From positions 43,382 through 107,381 of the IMG/VR virus record IMGVR_UViG_3300030012_002034: a stretch of DNA of 64,000 nucleotides; one strand, given 5' to 3'. Position numbers and translations under genes: made by a program. This DNA comes from a virus. The notes below the pieces were generated by a model. The model did no database searches and had not been told where the DNA came from. It saw nothing but the letters and a program-made list of their open reading frames with translations. This document shows, piece by piece, positions 7,719 to 17,358 of this stretch (its first letter is position 1; each line of letters opens with the position of its first letter).

Positions 7719-8726
7719 TTAACTATTCCAAAATTTTTCACATTTAGTATTTAAATCACTAAGAATATCCTCATGTAAAGGGTTCTTAAGATACTCAACA
7801 ACATCACTAACATTTCTGCCTAGTGCAGCATTTGTATCATTGTGATAAATATAACCATCACTCTTATTAACAATATACTTAAAAAAAACGGAATCTTTAA
7901 CAATTGCCTTAATTTTTAATGTTTCCATATTCATTTTGCATGCATCTAAGAATGAAGTTGCTGCTCTTTCTTTATTACTTTCAATACCTTGACCACTAAT
8001 ATAAATATCCATATTATCATAAATAACATCATTTGGAGTATCTTTCTTATATAGTGTACTATGAGTATCTACTACTTTAGCAATATAAAATAACTTACTA
8101 CTATTCTTATCAAATAATTTTTGTAGTTCAGAGTATGCTTTGTTTCTTAGTTTCTTATACTCTGTTCTTATCATTGCAGTATCTTCTTCTTTATCTAGAT
8201 AAAACTTAGGCGGTACTGCTTGTGATCTTGCATCATCATAACTTTTTGCAACTAAGGAAAATCCTCCTGCTTCTATTGCATGAAACTTAATTCTATCATA
8301 AGGGTCTTTTAAATCTAGGTATACGGGTTCATTACCGCATTTAATTTCAATCTTATTCCAGAATTCAGCGTTATTAGGTTTTAATAAAGTTACTTTATTC
8401 CAAAAGTCTTTATCTTCTATATCAATAACATTTGATGCTAATTCTTTTTCTAGCTCTGCTACTGTAGTTCTTATTTGTTTTATCTTAGCTTTCTTTGCAT
8501 CTCCTGTTAATAATTTAACTGCAGGTGCAAATTCATTTAATCCGGTAACATATCTTATAATACCGTTTTTTTCAATACATGCTAGTTGTTCCATATGTTT
8601 GACACCATCAAACATTGTTATTCCATAATCCTCTAATCCCATATTTGAGACAGTAGGGTCAAAGTAAGGTTTAATTCTTACTTGTGTTTTCTTATTTGTT
8701 TTTGTAATTACTTGTGTAAATGACAT
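7719..8726 (-). CDS. hypothetical virion protein next to capsid gene
   Basis: 335 residues, mostly soluble alpha/beta with a short coiled-coil-like stretch (KKAKIKQIRTTVAELEKELA, near residues 77-96). Lies between the capsid gene (after a terminator) and the basic-protein run. I do not recognise a family. Candidates given the position are a head completion or internal head protein. The start ATG at 8726 is preceded by an A/T-rich leader without a Shine-Dalgarno site, like its neighbours. Confidence 0.5.
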   Translation of the reverse strand: MSFTQVITKTNKKTQVRIKPYFDPTVSNMGLEDYGITMFDGVKHMEQLACIEKNGIIRYVTGLNEFAPAVKLLTGDAKKAKIKQIRTTVAELEKELASNVIDIEDKDFWNKVTLLKPNNAEFWNKIEIKCGNEPVYLDLKDPYDRIKFHAIEAGGFSLVAKSYDDARSQAVPPKFYLDKEEDTAMIRTEYKKLRNKAYSELQKLFDKNSSKLFYIAKVVDTHSTLYKKDTPNDVIYDNMDIYISGQGIESNKERAATSFLDACKMNMETLKIKAIVKDSVFFKYIVNKSDGYIYHNDTNAALGRNVSDVVEYLKNPLHEDILSDLNTKCEKFWNS

Positions 8727-8748
8727 AATGTTGGTTTAAAAAATTAAA

Positions 8749-8780
8749 AAAAAGAAAATGGGGAGCAATGTCTACTCCCC
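8749..8780 (-). terminator. terminator after the major capsid gene
   Basis: Six-base stem ggggag (8760-8765) with ctcccc (8775-8780); on the minus strand it is followed by a T-rich run. It lies 16 bases after the capsid stop codon, the usual place for a terminator that raises capsid mRNA over downstream genes by partial read-through. Confidence 0.8.
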
Positions 8781-8795
8781 GTTTTCATATATATA

Positions 8796-10412
8796 TTAGA
8801 ATGATCCGCCAGTGATTGGGTTACGCATCACAATCTTAAGCACTTTAGTTGGGTCTTTTACCCATACTGCAGGCATTGTTTGTGACATGTATACACGGTA
8901 ACCGTTAAACTGTCCTGATCCTTGGAAGCCTTGAGTTCTTCCTTGATAATCCATAGTTCCATTTTGATAGAACCATTTTAATTGATTATCCCAAGATAAT
9001 TTCAACATAAAGATGTTGTCATTAGTATTATCCGTTACATCAAAGATAATGAAAGAATAAGATGATAATGGGAATCCATCAATAATTGGGTTCTCAATGT
9101 CATTAGTATGAACATTGTCAAACGCAGGATTAATTACAAACTTCACGTTTGCTAAGAAAGGAATTACATAAGAAGTATATGCAAATCCAAAGTTAAGGTC
9201 CATTCCTTTACCAGTAATTGCACCTATATCAGCAGCTTGAATAGTAAGACCTGAAGCTACAGCTTCTAATTTAATAGCCTCATTAACCATTCTCATACCA
9301 CCCATACCTGTTTGTACAATTAATTGACGTTGTGGATCTGGTCCAGTAAAGTCAACTTTACCATTGAAGAAATTAAAGATCTCTCCACGGAATAAATCAA
9401 GGTTGAAGTTATTCTTGTTGTATACTCTTTTGAAAGAGTTATCCAACTGTTTCCAAAGACCTACAGATAATCTTACATCATCTGGACCGTCTTGTCTAAC
9501 TCTACCACCATGACCCCACATTAGGTAAGTCTCAATGTCAGTAGCTACTTTTGTTAAGTGAGCTGCTTCCATATTTGTTAAGAAGCTTCTTGATAAATCT
9601 CCGTTATCAAATGCTTTCTTAACTGCATCTTTACCCATGATTTTAACCATATCTTCCATAGAAGAAACAGAAGGATTAAGATTCTTGTCAAAAGATCTCC
9701 AGATCTCTGTAACAGGAATAGTACCATCTGCATTCATTCCACCTTTGATCATAAGATCAGCTCTAGAAGAAATAGAATAGTGAACGTGAGCTTCAGCTCC
9801 TCCTACATAGTTGTAGAATTCACGGAAACCAGTGTTAGTAATGATATCAGAAAATCTCTCTCCATACTCACCTCTTGCAGAACCTTTTCTAAAAAGTTTA
9901 GTTCCATTAGCAAGATACTTGTTGTCTAGAAATTTAGTACTATCATTATTAACTAACTGAACAGTGTAGATGAATCCATCACCAAGAGGTTGTATATCAT
10001 CTGCTGTAATATAAAGTTCAGCACCGTTATACTTGTCATAAGTAATGATATCACCGTGACCAAATTCACGTTTGTTAATTTTAATCTTAAAGGTAGTACC
10101 ATCAATACCTTTAGACGTATTGGAAGCTTCAATATCCTCAATGATATAAGGAAGATCCTGATTAACAGGAGTCTGCCATTTATACTCACCACGGGCATTG
10201 TCAACCATGATTACATTTTTACCACCAAAACTAGAAAGTTGATAAAGAGGCATCTCTACTTTTTGAGCCATAGCCCATAGGTCCACTGGACCCATATCCA
10301 TAGGTTCTGCATCTTGCAACATGTTTCTAAGGTGATAGGAATCCAAATGTGACGAAGCCTGATAAGCTGTGTCTCTCATAAAGATCCCATTGTTTAAAAC
10401 TGGAGTTGCCAT
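8796..10412 (-). CDS. major capsid protein (HK97-type, inferred)
   Basis: 538 residues beginning MATPVLNNGIFMRDTAYQAS. The sequence has a balanced alpha/beta composition, no membrane segments, and motifs such as GEYKWQTPVNQDLPYIIED and FRGEIFNFFNGKVDFTGPDP. The gene follows portal and a scaffold-like gene in transcription order (terminase, portal, small membrane protein, scaffold, capsid), is unusually GC-richer and codon-regular relative to flanking genes, and is followed at once by a terminator, all expected for the most abundant virion protein. The N-terminus resembles what I remember of capsid proteins of Bacteroidota phages. HK97 fold is inferred from phage order, not visible motifs. Confidence 0.8.
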   Translation of the reverse strand: MATPVLNNGIFMRDTAYQASSHLDSYHLRNMLQDAEPMDMGPVDLWAMAQKVEMPLYQLSSFGGKNVIMVDNARGEYKWQTPVNQDLPYIIEDIEASNTSKGIDGTTFKIKINKREFGHGDIITYDKYNGAELYITADDIQPLGDGFIYTVQLVNNDSTKFLDNKYLANGTKLFRKGSARGEYGERFSDIITNTGFREFYNYVGGAEAHVHYSISSRADLMIKGGMNADGTIPVTEIWRSFDKNLNPSVSSMEDMVKIMGKDAVKKAFDNGDLSRSFLTNMEAAHLTKVATDIETYLMWGHGGRVRQDGPDDVRLSVGLWKQLDNSFKRVYNKNNFNLDLFRGEIFNFFNGKVDFTGPDPQRQLIVQTGMGGMRMVNEAIKLEAVASGLTIQAADIGAITGKGMDLNFGFAYTSYVIPFLANVKFVINPAFDNVHTNDIENPIIDGFPLSSYSFIIFDVTDNTNDNIFMLKLSWDNQLKWFYQNGTMDYQGRTQGFQGSGQFNGYRVYMSQTMPAVWVKDPTKVLKIVMRNPITGGSF

Positions 10413-10432
10413 TTGTTATTATTTATTTGTTA

Positions 10433-11701
10433 TTAAAATCGTTTAAAAAAATTATTTTTGTTTCTAGGAATACTCTTTTTCTTTGTAGTTCTAGAAGTTG
10501 TTTTCTTTTCCGGTGTTACTGAGGATGTTATCTTTCTTGAAGACTCAGTCTTCAACATCCTTACAGTTTTTTCATTTGCCTTATTACTTCCTTGACTTTG
10601 AATCTTACTTCTGTATCCTTGAGGATCTGCAAGTAACCAAAGTGCTTCCGCAATAAGATCATGTCTTGGTTCTACATATTGGTATTTCTCTAACAAGTGT
10701 CCCAATAAATTTGTAGGTTTACCTGACATAGAAGGGTAACTAGGTTGAACTAAACCTGTGTATAAAAGTCCTTGTGTCTTTTTATCTAGTTTTACCTCTC
10801 CTAATTTACCTACAGATAATGTATTATAAACATCATCCATATAAGCTCTTGCTGCATCTTCTTGTTGCTTTTTCATTTGCTCTTGTTGAGCTAACTGTCT
10901 AGCAACAATTTCTTCTTGCATTCTATCTAACTTAGGTTTAAACTGATTAGCTTTCTTTTCTAGCTTTTCAATATCTCTCCATGTATCTATCTCTTCTTGA
11001 ATTTCTTCAGGAGTTCCAAAGTTAGTAGCTGTTAAATACTGTCTTGCTATTTCAGCCTGGTGTTGCTCATTAGAAGGATCTAATTGAGTAACCTCTTCAA
11101 CGTGTGCAAGAGTTCTAAATAATCCCTTCATGTCAGTACCCCCATCTGCTACATATTTTGCAGCTATCTGAAGTTCTTGAGGAAGAGAGTTAAAAAATTC
11201 TTTAGGTGTATCCTGTCTAATTTTTTCTTCTCTTTGTTGAAAGTTAGCTTCAAACAATTCTCTAAAATCTTTTGCTGTATAGTCCTCTATAGGTTTATCA
11301 TCATCAAAAGGCATTAAAGAACCTTCTTCAATCATCTTATTAGCTAAGTCTGCAAGACCACTTTTATCCAGTCTACGTCTTCCTTTCCCTTCAGCATCTT
11401 CTTCCTGACTAATTAAATCATCTAGTTCAGCAATTGCTTCTTCTGTCTGTTCTGCTATTACTTCATCTGAAACAGGTTTTTCTTCTGTTTCAGTTTCTGT
11501 TTTTGCAGGCTTGTCAATGAACTCAGTGTCAAACGGCTTTTCAGTCGCTAAGACATTTGTTGGTTTTTCAGTTTCTTCTTCTTTTGGTAGCATTACATTG
11601 CTTGCATCCGGGCTTGCACCAAATATACTATCAATATCTACATCTACCTGACCTACCGTTGTAGTATCTTGTGTTTCCACATTAGTGTTTTCTTCACTCA
11701 T
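10433..11701 (-). CDS. scaffolding-like acidic protein
   Basis: 422 residues from ATG at 11701. An ATG at 11740 is in frame but falls inside the repeated promoter-like motif (11731-11741), so the inner start is better. The first 140 residues are very acidic and Thr-rich (EEETEKPT, ETETEEKPVSDEV, EDAEGKG), the middle holds long charged helices (about residues 235-285, with Glu/Gln/Lys repeats), and the C-terminus is basic (TTKKKSIPRNKNNFFKRF). Acidic disordered start, coiled centre, basic tail and position directly before the capsid gene are the hallmarks of phage scaffolds. Confidence 0.7.
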   Translation of the reverse strand: MSEENTNVETQDTTTVGQVDVDIDSIFGASPDASNVMLPKEEETEKPTNVLATEKPFDTEFIDKPAKTETETEEKPVSDEVIAEQTEEAIAELDDLISQEEDAEGKGRRRLDKSGLADLANKMIEEGSLMPFDDDKPIEDYTAKDFRELFEANFQQREEKIRQDTPKEFFNSLPQELQIAAKYVADGGTDMKGLFRTLAHVEEVTQLDPSNEQHQAEIARQYLTATNFGTPEEIQEEIDTWRDIEKLEKKANQFKPKLDRMQEEIVARQLAQQEQMKKQQEDAARAYMDDVYNTLSVGKLGEVKLDKKTQGLLYTGLVQPSYPSMSGKPTNLLGHLLEKYQYVEPRHDLIAEALWLLADPQGYRSKIQSQGSNKANEKTVRMLKTESSRKITSSVTPEKKTTSRTTKKKSIPRNKNNFFKRF

Positions 11702-11730
11702 TTTTGTTGGTTTTAAATTACTGTTACTAT

Positions 11731-11741
11731 TAATATACAAA
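11731..11741 (-). promoter_or_regulatory. repeated motif TTTGTATATTA upstream of scaffold gene
   Basis: Exact 11-base match to the motif also found at 22814, 25561, 27788 and 29357, always in a short intergenic gap at the head of a minus-strand gene group. TTTG could be the end of a Bacteroidota -7 box (TANNTTTG). Transcription would feed scaffold and capsid genes. Confidence 0.6.
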
Positions 11742-11801
11742 TTAACTTTAAAATAAACTTAAGAAATTTAAAAATTTTTGATAAAAATCTGCACTATATA
11801 G

Positions 11802-12074
11802 CTATTTTATTTTTTTATATAACTTTTCAAGCTCTTTTATATAAAAATTTCTTTCTTCTGATCTTACTAAAGCTATTTCTTTAATAAAGTTTTCTCTCTC
11901 TAAATGACATTGTTTTAAAAATTGTTCTCTTTCTTTATGCCATGTTTCACGTTCTCTTGTTGATCTATCAGATATCTCTTCAATTTTTCTAAGCAGCCAC
12001 CTCTCTCTTGTAATAGCATATACTACCCAAACACCAAGAACTCCGTATTGTGTAAGTATATCAAAGAATTCCAT
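11802..12074 (-). CDS. BhlA/UviB-like single-pass membrane coiled-coil protein
   Basis: 90 residues. Residues 5-25 (DILTQYGVLGVWVVYAITRE) form one membrane segment, and the rest is a charged coiled coil (KIEEISDRSTRERETWHKER and so on). Short N-terminal TM plus charged helix is the layout of BhlA-type holin-like proteins. It is placed between portal and scaffold, with its start sharing a base with the portal stop, so a role in head assembly or membrane interaction is also possible. Confidence 0.5.
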   Translation of the reverse strand: MEFFDILTQYGVLGVWVVYAITRERWLLRKIEEISDRSTRERETWHKEREQFLKQCHLERENFIKEIALVRSEERNFYIKELEKLYKKIK

Positions 12075-14824
12075 TATTTCTCTTTATCTTTTTTAGATTT
12101 AGGTTCAGATTTATCAAATTGATTTTTATTTTCTCTAGCAATTTGTAATTGAGTTTGTGCTACATCTCTTTGAACTTGTAGTTTTTCTCTTTCAATAGCA
12201 TTTTTCTGGTTAGCTTGCATTTGCCTGTTAGATTCTTTTTGTCTAGCCATTTGAGTTTGAGTTTGATATTGTTCTGTTTTACGTATATCATCCATAGCAT
12301 CTCTATAGTCACTCATTTGATTTTGATTTATATCAGACATAGATCCATAACCCGCAGCTTTTATCTCAGCAATAAGAATATCTTTTTGTCTATCTTTCTC
12401 ATCTCTACCTTCTTCATATTCACGTTTAAGTCTTTCTTCTTCTGCTTTAGCTTGAATTTGTTGCTGTTGCATTTCTTGCTGCTGCTGTTGTTCTTGCTGC
12501 TGTTGTTGTCGTTGCTTTTCTTCAGAAGCTTTCATTACACTATTAAGATCAGCAATAGAATCTGATTGAACAATTTTACCAAGGTCATAAATACTAGCGC
12601 CAGTAGTATTGTTAGTCATTGCCATTTGCTTAAGTTGCTCAAGCACTGCTCGATGATTAGCATTAGTAGTTGAAAAGATATTTAAATCTCTCATTAACAA
12701 ATCAGTACCATTTATTTCAAAATTAACTTTTTCAGCAGCTGTTGTTATATAAGTCAATCTAGCAGATGGTTTAGTTGAATGATAGTACTGAGCTAAATCA
12801 GTTCTCATTTGATGAACTCTTGGCATTAAGTAATCACAATGCTGCATAAAATAAGTTTCTGTTTGAGCATATGATGCACTTACAGCTTGTTCTACTCCTG
12901 TTGCTGTAGTTTGTGCTATTTGCTGTCCCATTCTTTGAGGGTTAACTCCTACAACATCATAAGCTTGTTGTTTAAAGTGATTACCTAATTGAATTCTAGA
13001 CATAAGCCTATTAGTCTGAGATAGATCTAATTTTTGGAAATGCTGAAAGTTTAATGCATTTTCTGTATTTGTAATAGAAGTATCTAAAGGTAACATTTGG
13101 AAATCTTTCATAGCCACATACGCCTTAGCTAAATTACCTTTACCCCAATCTTCTCCTAATGAATGCCTAGGTAAAGTATTCTGATCTAACATTATTATAG
13201 TTCCTAACTCATCAACAAGTATATCTGCTATTTGATTATTAACCATATTATATCCTATCTGATATGGTTTCATCATATCTACTAATGAAGTAGATCTAGT
13301 ATTTCTATCTGAGAATACAGATCCTTCTACAGGAAGCTTGCATCCATACAAACTAGAATCTCCTTTAAATTGAAACTTAAGAGGACCTATATTATTTTTA
13401 TCAATACCTAAATAAATAGGATCTAGTCCTTCAGGGTTATTCATGCCCCAATAACTAGGAATGTTTGGACCAATTTTAACACCGCCCCATACTTCATTAA
13501 TCCATATCCAATCTATATGTTCTCCAAATACTAAATTATCTTTAGATTTATTTTTAAATAATCTAGTATCATATTGAGGTTTATCTGTAACTTTATATGC
13601 TTCAGTAATTATTTCATTTACTACTTCACCATTTTCTTTTATTTTAGTGAGATGTCCTACTTTTCTTTGAGACTTCCAGTATACTGTACAAACTCTAAGC
13701 AGGTCATTAGTACCATCTACATAATATTCTTCACCTTGTAATAATAATTTTTCTACAATATCATCACCATACATTGCCTGTGAAGAAGCCAATGATCTCC
13801 AAGCTAAAGATGGAGGATTGGCGTTTGCTTCATATGATTTAGTTGCATCATAGTATGTACCATCATTTTGATAACCTGTCATATTATATCCTACTGCTTT
13901 CATAGGATACACAGCTTCTAGTGCTTCTAATTGTTTTTCTGACATAAGATAACCATACTTATCAATTACATCAGCGCCTGTCATCATATCAATTTTACCT
14001 ACCCAGTTACCTTGAGATATATATCTAACATCAGGAGACTTGTGATAAAAAGTAATTAAAGGATTCCATAGTTCTACTTCATAATCATCCTCCATCATTT
14101 TCATATGCCAGAATTCTCTATCTGTGATAAGCATATCACGGAAAGCTCTTTCTTCTAATTCATCTAGTTTAAATCTTTCTACATCAACCTTATGCTGATG
14201 AGAAGCCCATTGCTCTACCATAGATCTATAATCTTTTTTAAAGAAAGATTCAATTTCTGGTAATTGCTTCAAAGCATCTGGAGCTAGTTGTTGTTGAGCT
14301 TCTTCAGATTCAGGGTCTAAACCTTGTTCTAATAGTGCAGTACCTATTTTTACTTGAGCATCTTGAAATAAAACTTCTTCAACAGCTTGTCTTTTTTGCT
14401 CAAGCATTTCATTATAAGAACCTTCATCAACTGCTCTATAAGTAAGTTTAGTTGCTCTTTTAGCAAATTCTGCTACAAGTACATTAACCACATTAGGAAT
14501 AATAGGATAAAACTTTAGTTCTAATGCTGTAACATCTTCTTTAGTAAGAATATCAATTATTTCAGCATACTCATTATCTTCCTCAACAATATAATCTGTT
14601 TTGTCTATAATACCTTTTGCAAGTTTATAATTTTTAGAAAGCCTTCTAGCATTTCTTTTAATTTGCTTTAGACCATTCCACTCTAGCCAGTCTATATTCC
14701 ATGCTGCCCACTCACCATCTTTATCTTTTGGAGATAAAAACTGTAAAGGTTGTGTTATATTTCCTATTCTATTATGTTCTGCTTTAGCTCCTTTTTTGAG
14801 CTGCATTGCGTTGAGGACCTGCAT
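12074..14824 (-). CDS. portal protein
   Basis: 916 residues, long for a portal but usual for large Bacteroidota podophages. The core (residues about 150-720) is a helix-rich protein with recurring Trp/Tyr motifs (WHMKMMEDDYEVELWNPLIT, SYWGMNNPEGLDPIYLGID) and a stem-like region (QLGNHFKQQAYDVVGVNPQR) typical of portals. The last 170 residues are Gln/Lys/Glu-rich coiled coil with poly-Q runs, probably lining the head interior. It is placed five bases downstream of the terminase gene. I judge the assignment strong on position, length and the stem region. Confidence 0.8.
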   Translation of the reverse strand: MQVLNAMQLKKGAKAEHNRIGNITQPLQFLSPKDKDGEWAAWNIDWLEWNGLKQIKRNARRLSKNYKLAKGIIDKTDYIVEEDNEYAEIIDILTKEDVTALELKFYPIIPNVVNVLVAEFAKRATKLTYRAVDEGSYNEMLEQKRQAVEEVLFQDAQVKIGTALLEQGLDPESEEAQQQLAPDALKQLPEIESFFKKDYRSMVEQWASHQHKVDVERFKLDELEERAFRDMLITDREFWHMKMMEDDYEVELWNPLITFYHKSPDVRYISQGNWVGKIDMMTGADVIDKYGYLMSEKQLEALEAVYPMKAVGYNMTGYQNDGTYYDATKSYEANANPPSLAWRSLASSQAMYGDDIVEKLLLQGEEYYVDGTNDLLRVCTVYWKSQRKVGHLTKIKENGEVVNEIITEAYKVTDKPQYDTRLFKNKSKDNLVFGEHIDWIWINEVWGGVKIGPNIPSYWGMNNPEGLDPIYLGIDKNNIGPLKFQFKGDSSLYGCKLPVEGSVFSDRNTRSTSLVDMMKPYQIGYNMVNNQIADILVDELGTIIMLDQNTLPRHSLGEDWGKGNLAKAYVAMKDFQMLPLDTSITNTENALNFQHFQKLDLSQTNRLMSRIQLGNHFKQQAYDVVGVNPQRMGQQIAQTTATGVEQAVSASYAQTETYFMQHCDYLMPRVHQMRTDLAQYYHSTKPSARLTYITTAAEKVNFEINGTDLLMRDLNIFSTTNANHRAVLEQLKQMAMTNNTTGASIYDLGKIVQSDSIADLNSVMKASEEKQRQQQQQEQQQQQEMQQQQIQAKAEEERLKREYEEGRDEKDRQKDILIAEIKAAGYGSMSDINQNQMSDYRDAMDDIRKTEQYQTQTQMARQKESNRQMQANQKNAIEREKLQVQRDVAQTQLQIARENKNQFDKSEPKSKKDKEK

Positions 14825-14828
14825 ATTT

Positions 14829-17030
14829 TTATTTTAAATTTTTAAAAGCTGACTTTTTAAAAACTTTGCCGTTAACCATTCTTCCTCTTCCCATATTGCG
14901 AAAAGGACTATATTTTAATTTAAATAAATTATCTGACTTTTGCAAGTTTTTATTGACATCATCAGTGATAGTTCTTTTATTATAACCTCTATTAGAATTT
15001 TGAATTGTCATAAAGGCGATTAGTGCTGTAAATGCTATTAAACGGTCAACATTGACTCCAGGTTGATATTCTCTCATTTCTTTTAAAAGCATTGGATCTG
15101 GTATTCTTTCTACACCATACTTAGTTCTTACTATTGTACCATCTATTTTAGTTTCTACATCTAACTCTTCCCTAAGATATTCAATTGAGTAATTAAGTAA
15201 ATGTCCTTTAAATAGATTACCTGTGTTTCTCCAACCATATTCTTGATATACATTAGTATTAGAACCCAACTCTTTTAGAAATAATATTTGATTTTTAGGT
15301 ACTAAATACTTTTGCTTTCTTTGAGATATCATATACTGAATAAATAAAGAAATGTTATTCTCTATTACTGTCCATGCATTATACCATTCTATAATCATCT
15401 CAAGTTTCTGATGTGTCTTCTTTAGATCATTAAATCTACCGCACCAGGCAGCTACAATTTTATCTGGTTCTATATAACTTTCATGTTCTCCATCATTTAA
15501 TTTAGTTACTTCCACAGGAGCTTTCATAACATAAATGGAACAAAGAGACTCTGAGGTTGTGGTCTTGCCTGCTGATACAGGGTCAATAGAGGCATAGTAA
15601 GTTCCAAACTTAGGATCTTTTACTGGTCTTTCCCATACTACTAGCGCTCCTTCTTTATTCTCTGATCTCTTAGATATAGGAAACTCTTTTATTGGTTGTT
15701 TATTAGTTTCTTTAGCTTTTATATTAAATTTTTCATCACGGCTAAGTTCCAGTAGTTCATAAGCATATTCTTTTTCTTCTATTCTTTTTAACTGTGCTGC
15801 TAAAAGATTAGGAGGAAATAAAGACTCTTTTCTGTATGCAAATGCCTCTTCTATATTTCTAGGATGTTGAGATATTCTTAACTGATATTGTTCAGGACTA
15901 AGTTCTTTTTTCCATTTTTCAAATTGATCATTTAAAGCTTCTAATGCTTCTTTAACTTGAGAATTACCATATTTATCTATAAATGGCGGCATAGACCATT
16001 GCTCAGGAATAAATAATCCTGATCTCCCTTCAGTATTTTTTTTATCTATAAGATTAGTTTCTACAGAATAAATATCATTCATTTCAGGATTAAGTATCAT
16101 ATCCTTTAATGGTTCACACTGATCTAAGTCTCCTACTGAACCTGCCGCTATAAACACACCAGTTGTAACTAGTCCTGCTCTCATAGCAGGTCTTAGATAT
16201 TCATATGTAGTATTCATCTTAGGTGCAATTCCCGCCTCCTCATGAAAGAAGAACTTAACAGGTCCCCCTACTCCAGTTGTAGGATCTTTTTCAAAAGACA
16301 TACCTTGTATTGTACCTTTTAATCCTACTTGAGTTTTTCTACCTCCTTTTCTTACTTCAATCTTTTGTTGCCACATCATAACCTTTTCAGGATTCATAGG
16401 TCTATACCAGGCTGTATGTTCATTTAAAAATCCAGCGTATTCATTAAGAAACTTCCAAGATCCTTTTTCATTTATATAATCTTTTAGAGCGGCTCCTACT
16501 TTTAGAGTGACACCTTCTTCAAACCAAAGCTGATTTATAAGTTTAGCCATATGAAAGTAAGAAGATCCAAACTGTCTTTTCTTTAGTATTGCACAATGTC
16601 TATAATATATTTCTGCTAGTATTTCATATAATGCCATATGATATTGAGCATCTCTTAATTTAGGAAATCCAAACTTTTGTGTTTCTTTATCAAATATAGG
16701 AAGGAAGTTAAGAAACATATAATAGTCTCTTGTAATGTACCAACTATTATCTCCGGATTTTACAATCAGACCTTTTCTACATTTAGCCTTCTCACCATCC
16801 CAGTATTTAATAAAATCTTTTGATTTAAACGGTGCAGTACAGTATACATTTTCTTGAGTAAACTTTACACCTTCTTTAATAAACTCTTCTGATGTTTTAT
16901 CAAAGTTATATTGACCAGGTAATTTAAATAAACTAATAAGATATTCTCCAAATTCATCTCTGGAACTAAAAGAAGTTAAAGTAATTTCTCCATCTTCCCA
17001 TGTAGGTATATCTTCATATATTTTATTCAT
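14829..17030 (-). CDS. terminase large subunit
   Basis: 733 residues. Packaging ATPase half: a degenerate Walker A-like segment KKRQFGSSY near residues 150-158, and a clear Walker B VKFFFHEEAG near residues 257-267 with the catalytic Glu. Nuclease half: YYASIDPVSAGK near residue 475 supplies the first metal-binding Asp of the RNase H-like fold, and a late Asp in VDRLIAFTALIAFM supplies another. It powers DNA translocation into the prohead through the portal encoded next and cuts concatemers. The non-canonical Walker A without GKT is seen in several terminase families. Confidence 0.88.
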   Translation of the reverse strand: MNKIYEDIPTWEDGEITLTSFSSRDEFGEYLISLFKLPGQYNFDKTSEEFIKEGVKFTQENVYCTAPFKSKDFIKYWDGEKAKCRKGLIVKSGDNSWYITRDYYMFLNFLPIFDKETQKFGFPKLRDAQYHMALYEILAEIYYRHCAILKKRQFGSSYFHMAKLINQLWFEEGVTLKVGAALKDYINEKGSWKFLNEYAGFLNEHTAWYRPMNPEKVMMWQQKIEVRKGGRKTQVGLKGTIQGMSFEKDPTTGVGGPVKFFFHEEAGIAPKMNTTYEYLRPAMRAGLVTTGVFIAAGSVGDLDQCEPLKDMILNPEMNDIYSVETNLIDKKNTEGRSGLFIPEQWSMPPFIDKYGNSQVKEALEALNDQFEKWKKELSPEQYQLRISQHPRNIEEAFAYRKESLFPPNLLAAQLKRIEEKEYAYELLELSRDEKFNIKAKETNKQPIKEFPISKRSENKEGALVVWERPVKDPKFGTYYASIDPVSAGKTTTSESLCSIYVMKAPVEVTKLNDGEHESYIEPDKIVAAWCGRFNDLKKTHQKLEMIIEWYNAWTVIENNISLFIQYMISQRKQKYLVPKNQILFLKELGSNTNVYQEYGWRNTGNLFKGHLLNYSIEYLREELDVETKIDGTIVRTKYGVERIPDPMLLKEMREYQPGVNVDRLIAFTALIAFMTIQNSNRGYNKRTITDDVNKNLQKSDNLFKLKYSPFRNMGRGRMVNGKVFKKSAFKNLK

Positions 17031-17358
17031 AATGTTGTTGGTCCCAAAATTTCTTTAGTAACCTAGAACCACATTCTGTATTTTCTATTTCTCCAAGCAA
17101 TGATCCAAATATTTTATTTTCTTTAAGAAGCCTTCTATTTTCTTTTTCTGTTAAATATAGTTCATATTGTATATCTCCAGCATCTTTTCTAATTATTTCA
17201 ATCTCTTCTTCTAAAAGCTTATAATCTTTTAAAGATACTGTATTACTTTTTGTTTTTACAGGTTCTTTATTTATTATAGAAATTATAAAGAATAAAATAA
17301 TAGATACTATAATTCCAATAAGAAGTAATACTATTCTTAACTTTATTTGGTTATTCAT
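17023..17358 (-). CDS. single-pass membrane protein with coiled coil
   Basis: 111 residues. Residues 6-28 (KLRIVLLLIGIIVSIILFFI) are a membrane anchor, then charged coiled coil (LLEEEIEIIRKDAGDIQYEL), and a C-terminus with one Cys. This could be an i-spanin-like or other inner-membrane protein, but the lysis genes lie elsewhere. It overlaps the terminase start by eight bases and the upstream gene by eight bases, so it is translated in the same operon. Confidence 0.55.
   Translation of the reverse strand: MNNQIKLRIVLLLIGIIVSIILFFIISIINKEPVKTKSNTVSLKDYKLLEEEIEIIRKDAGDIQYELYLTEKENRRLLKENKIFGSLLGEIENTECGSRLLKKFWDQQHYE

Noticed and set aside
9953-10280. Short frames on both strands inside the capsid gene
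   Set aside because: Fully inside the capsid coding region with no own signals.
12440-12530. CAG/CAA-like repeat tract in the portal gene as a candidate microsatellite or CRISPR-like repeat
   Set aside because: Encodes poly-Gln coiled coil of the portal C-terminus; no spacer structure.
12215-12565. Plus-strand frame rich in Leu/Phe/Ser
   Set aside because: Shadow of the Gln/Lys-rich coiled coil of the portal gene on the opposite strand.
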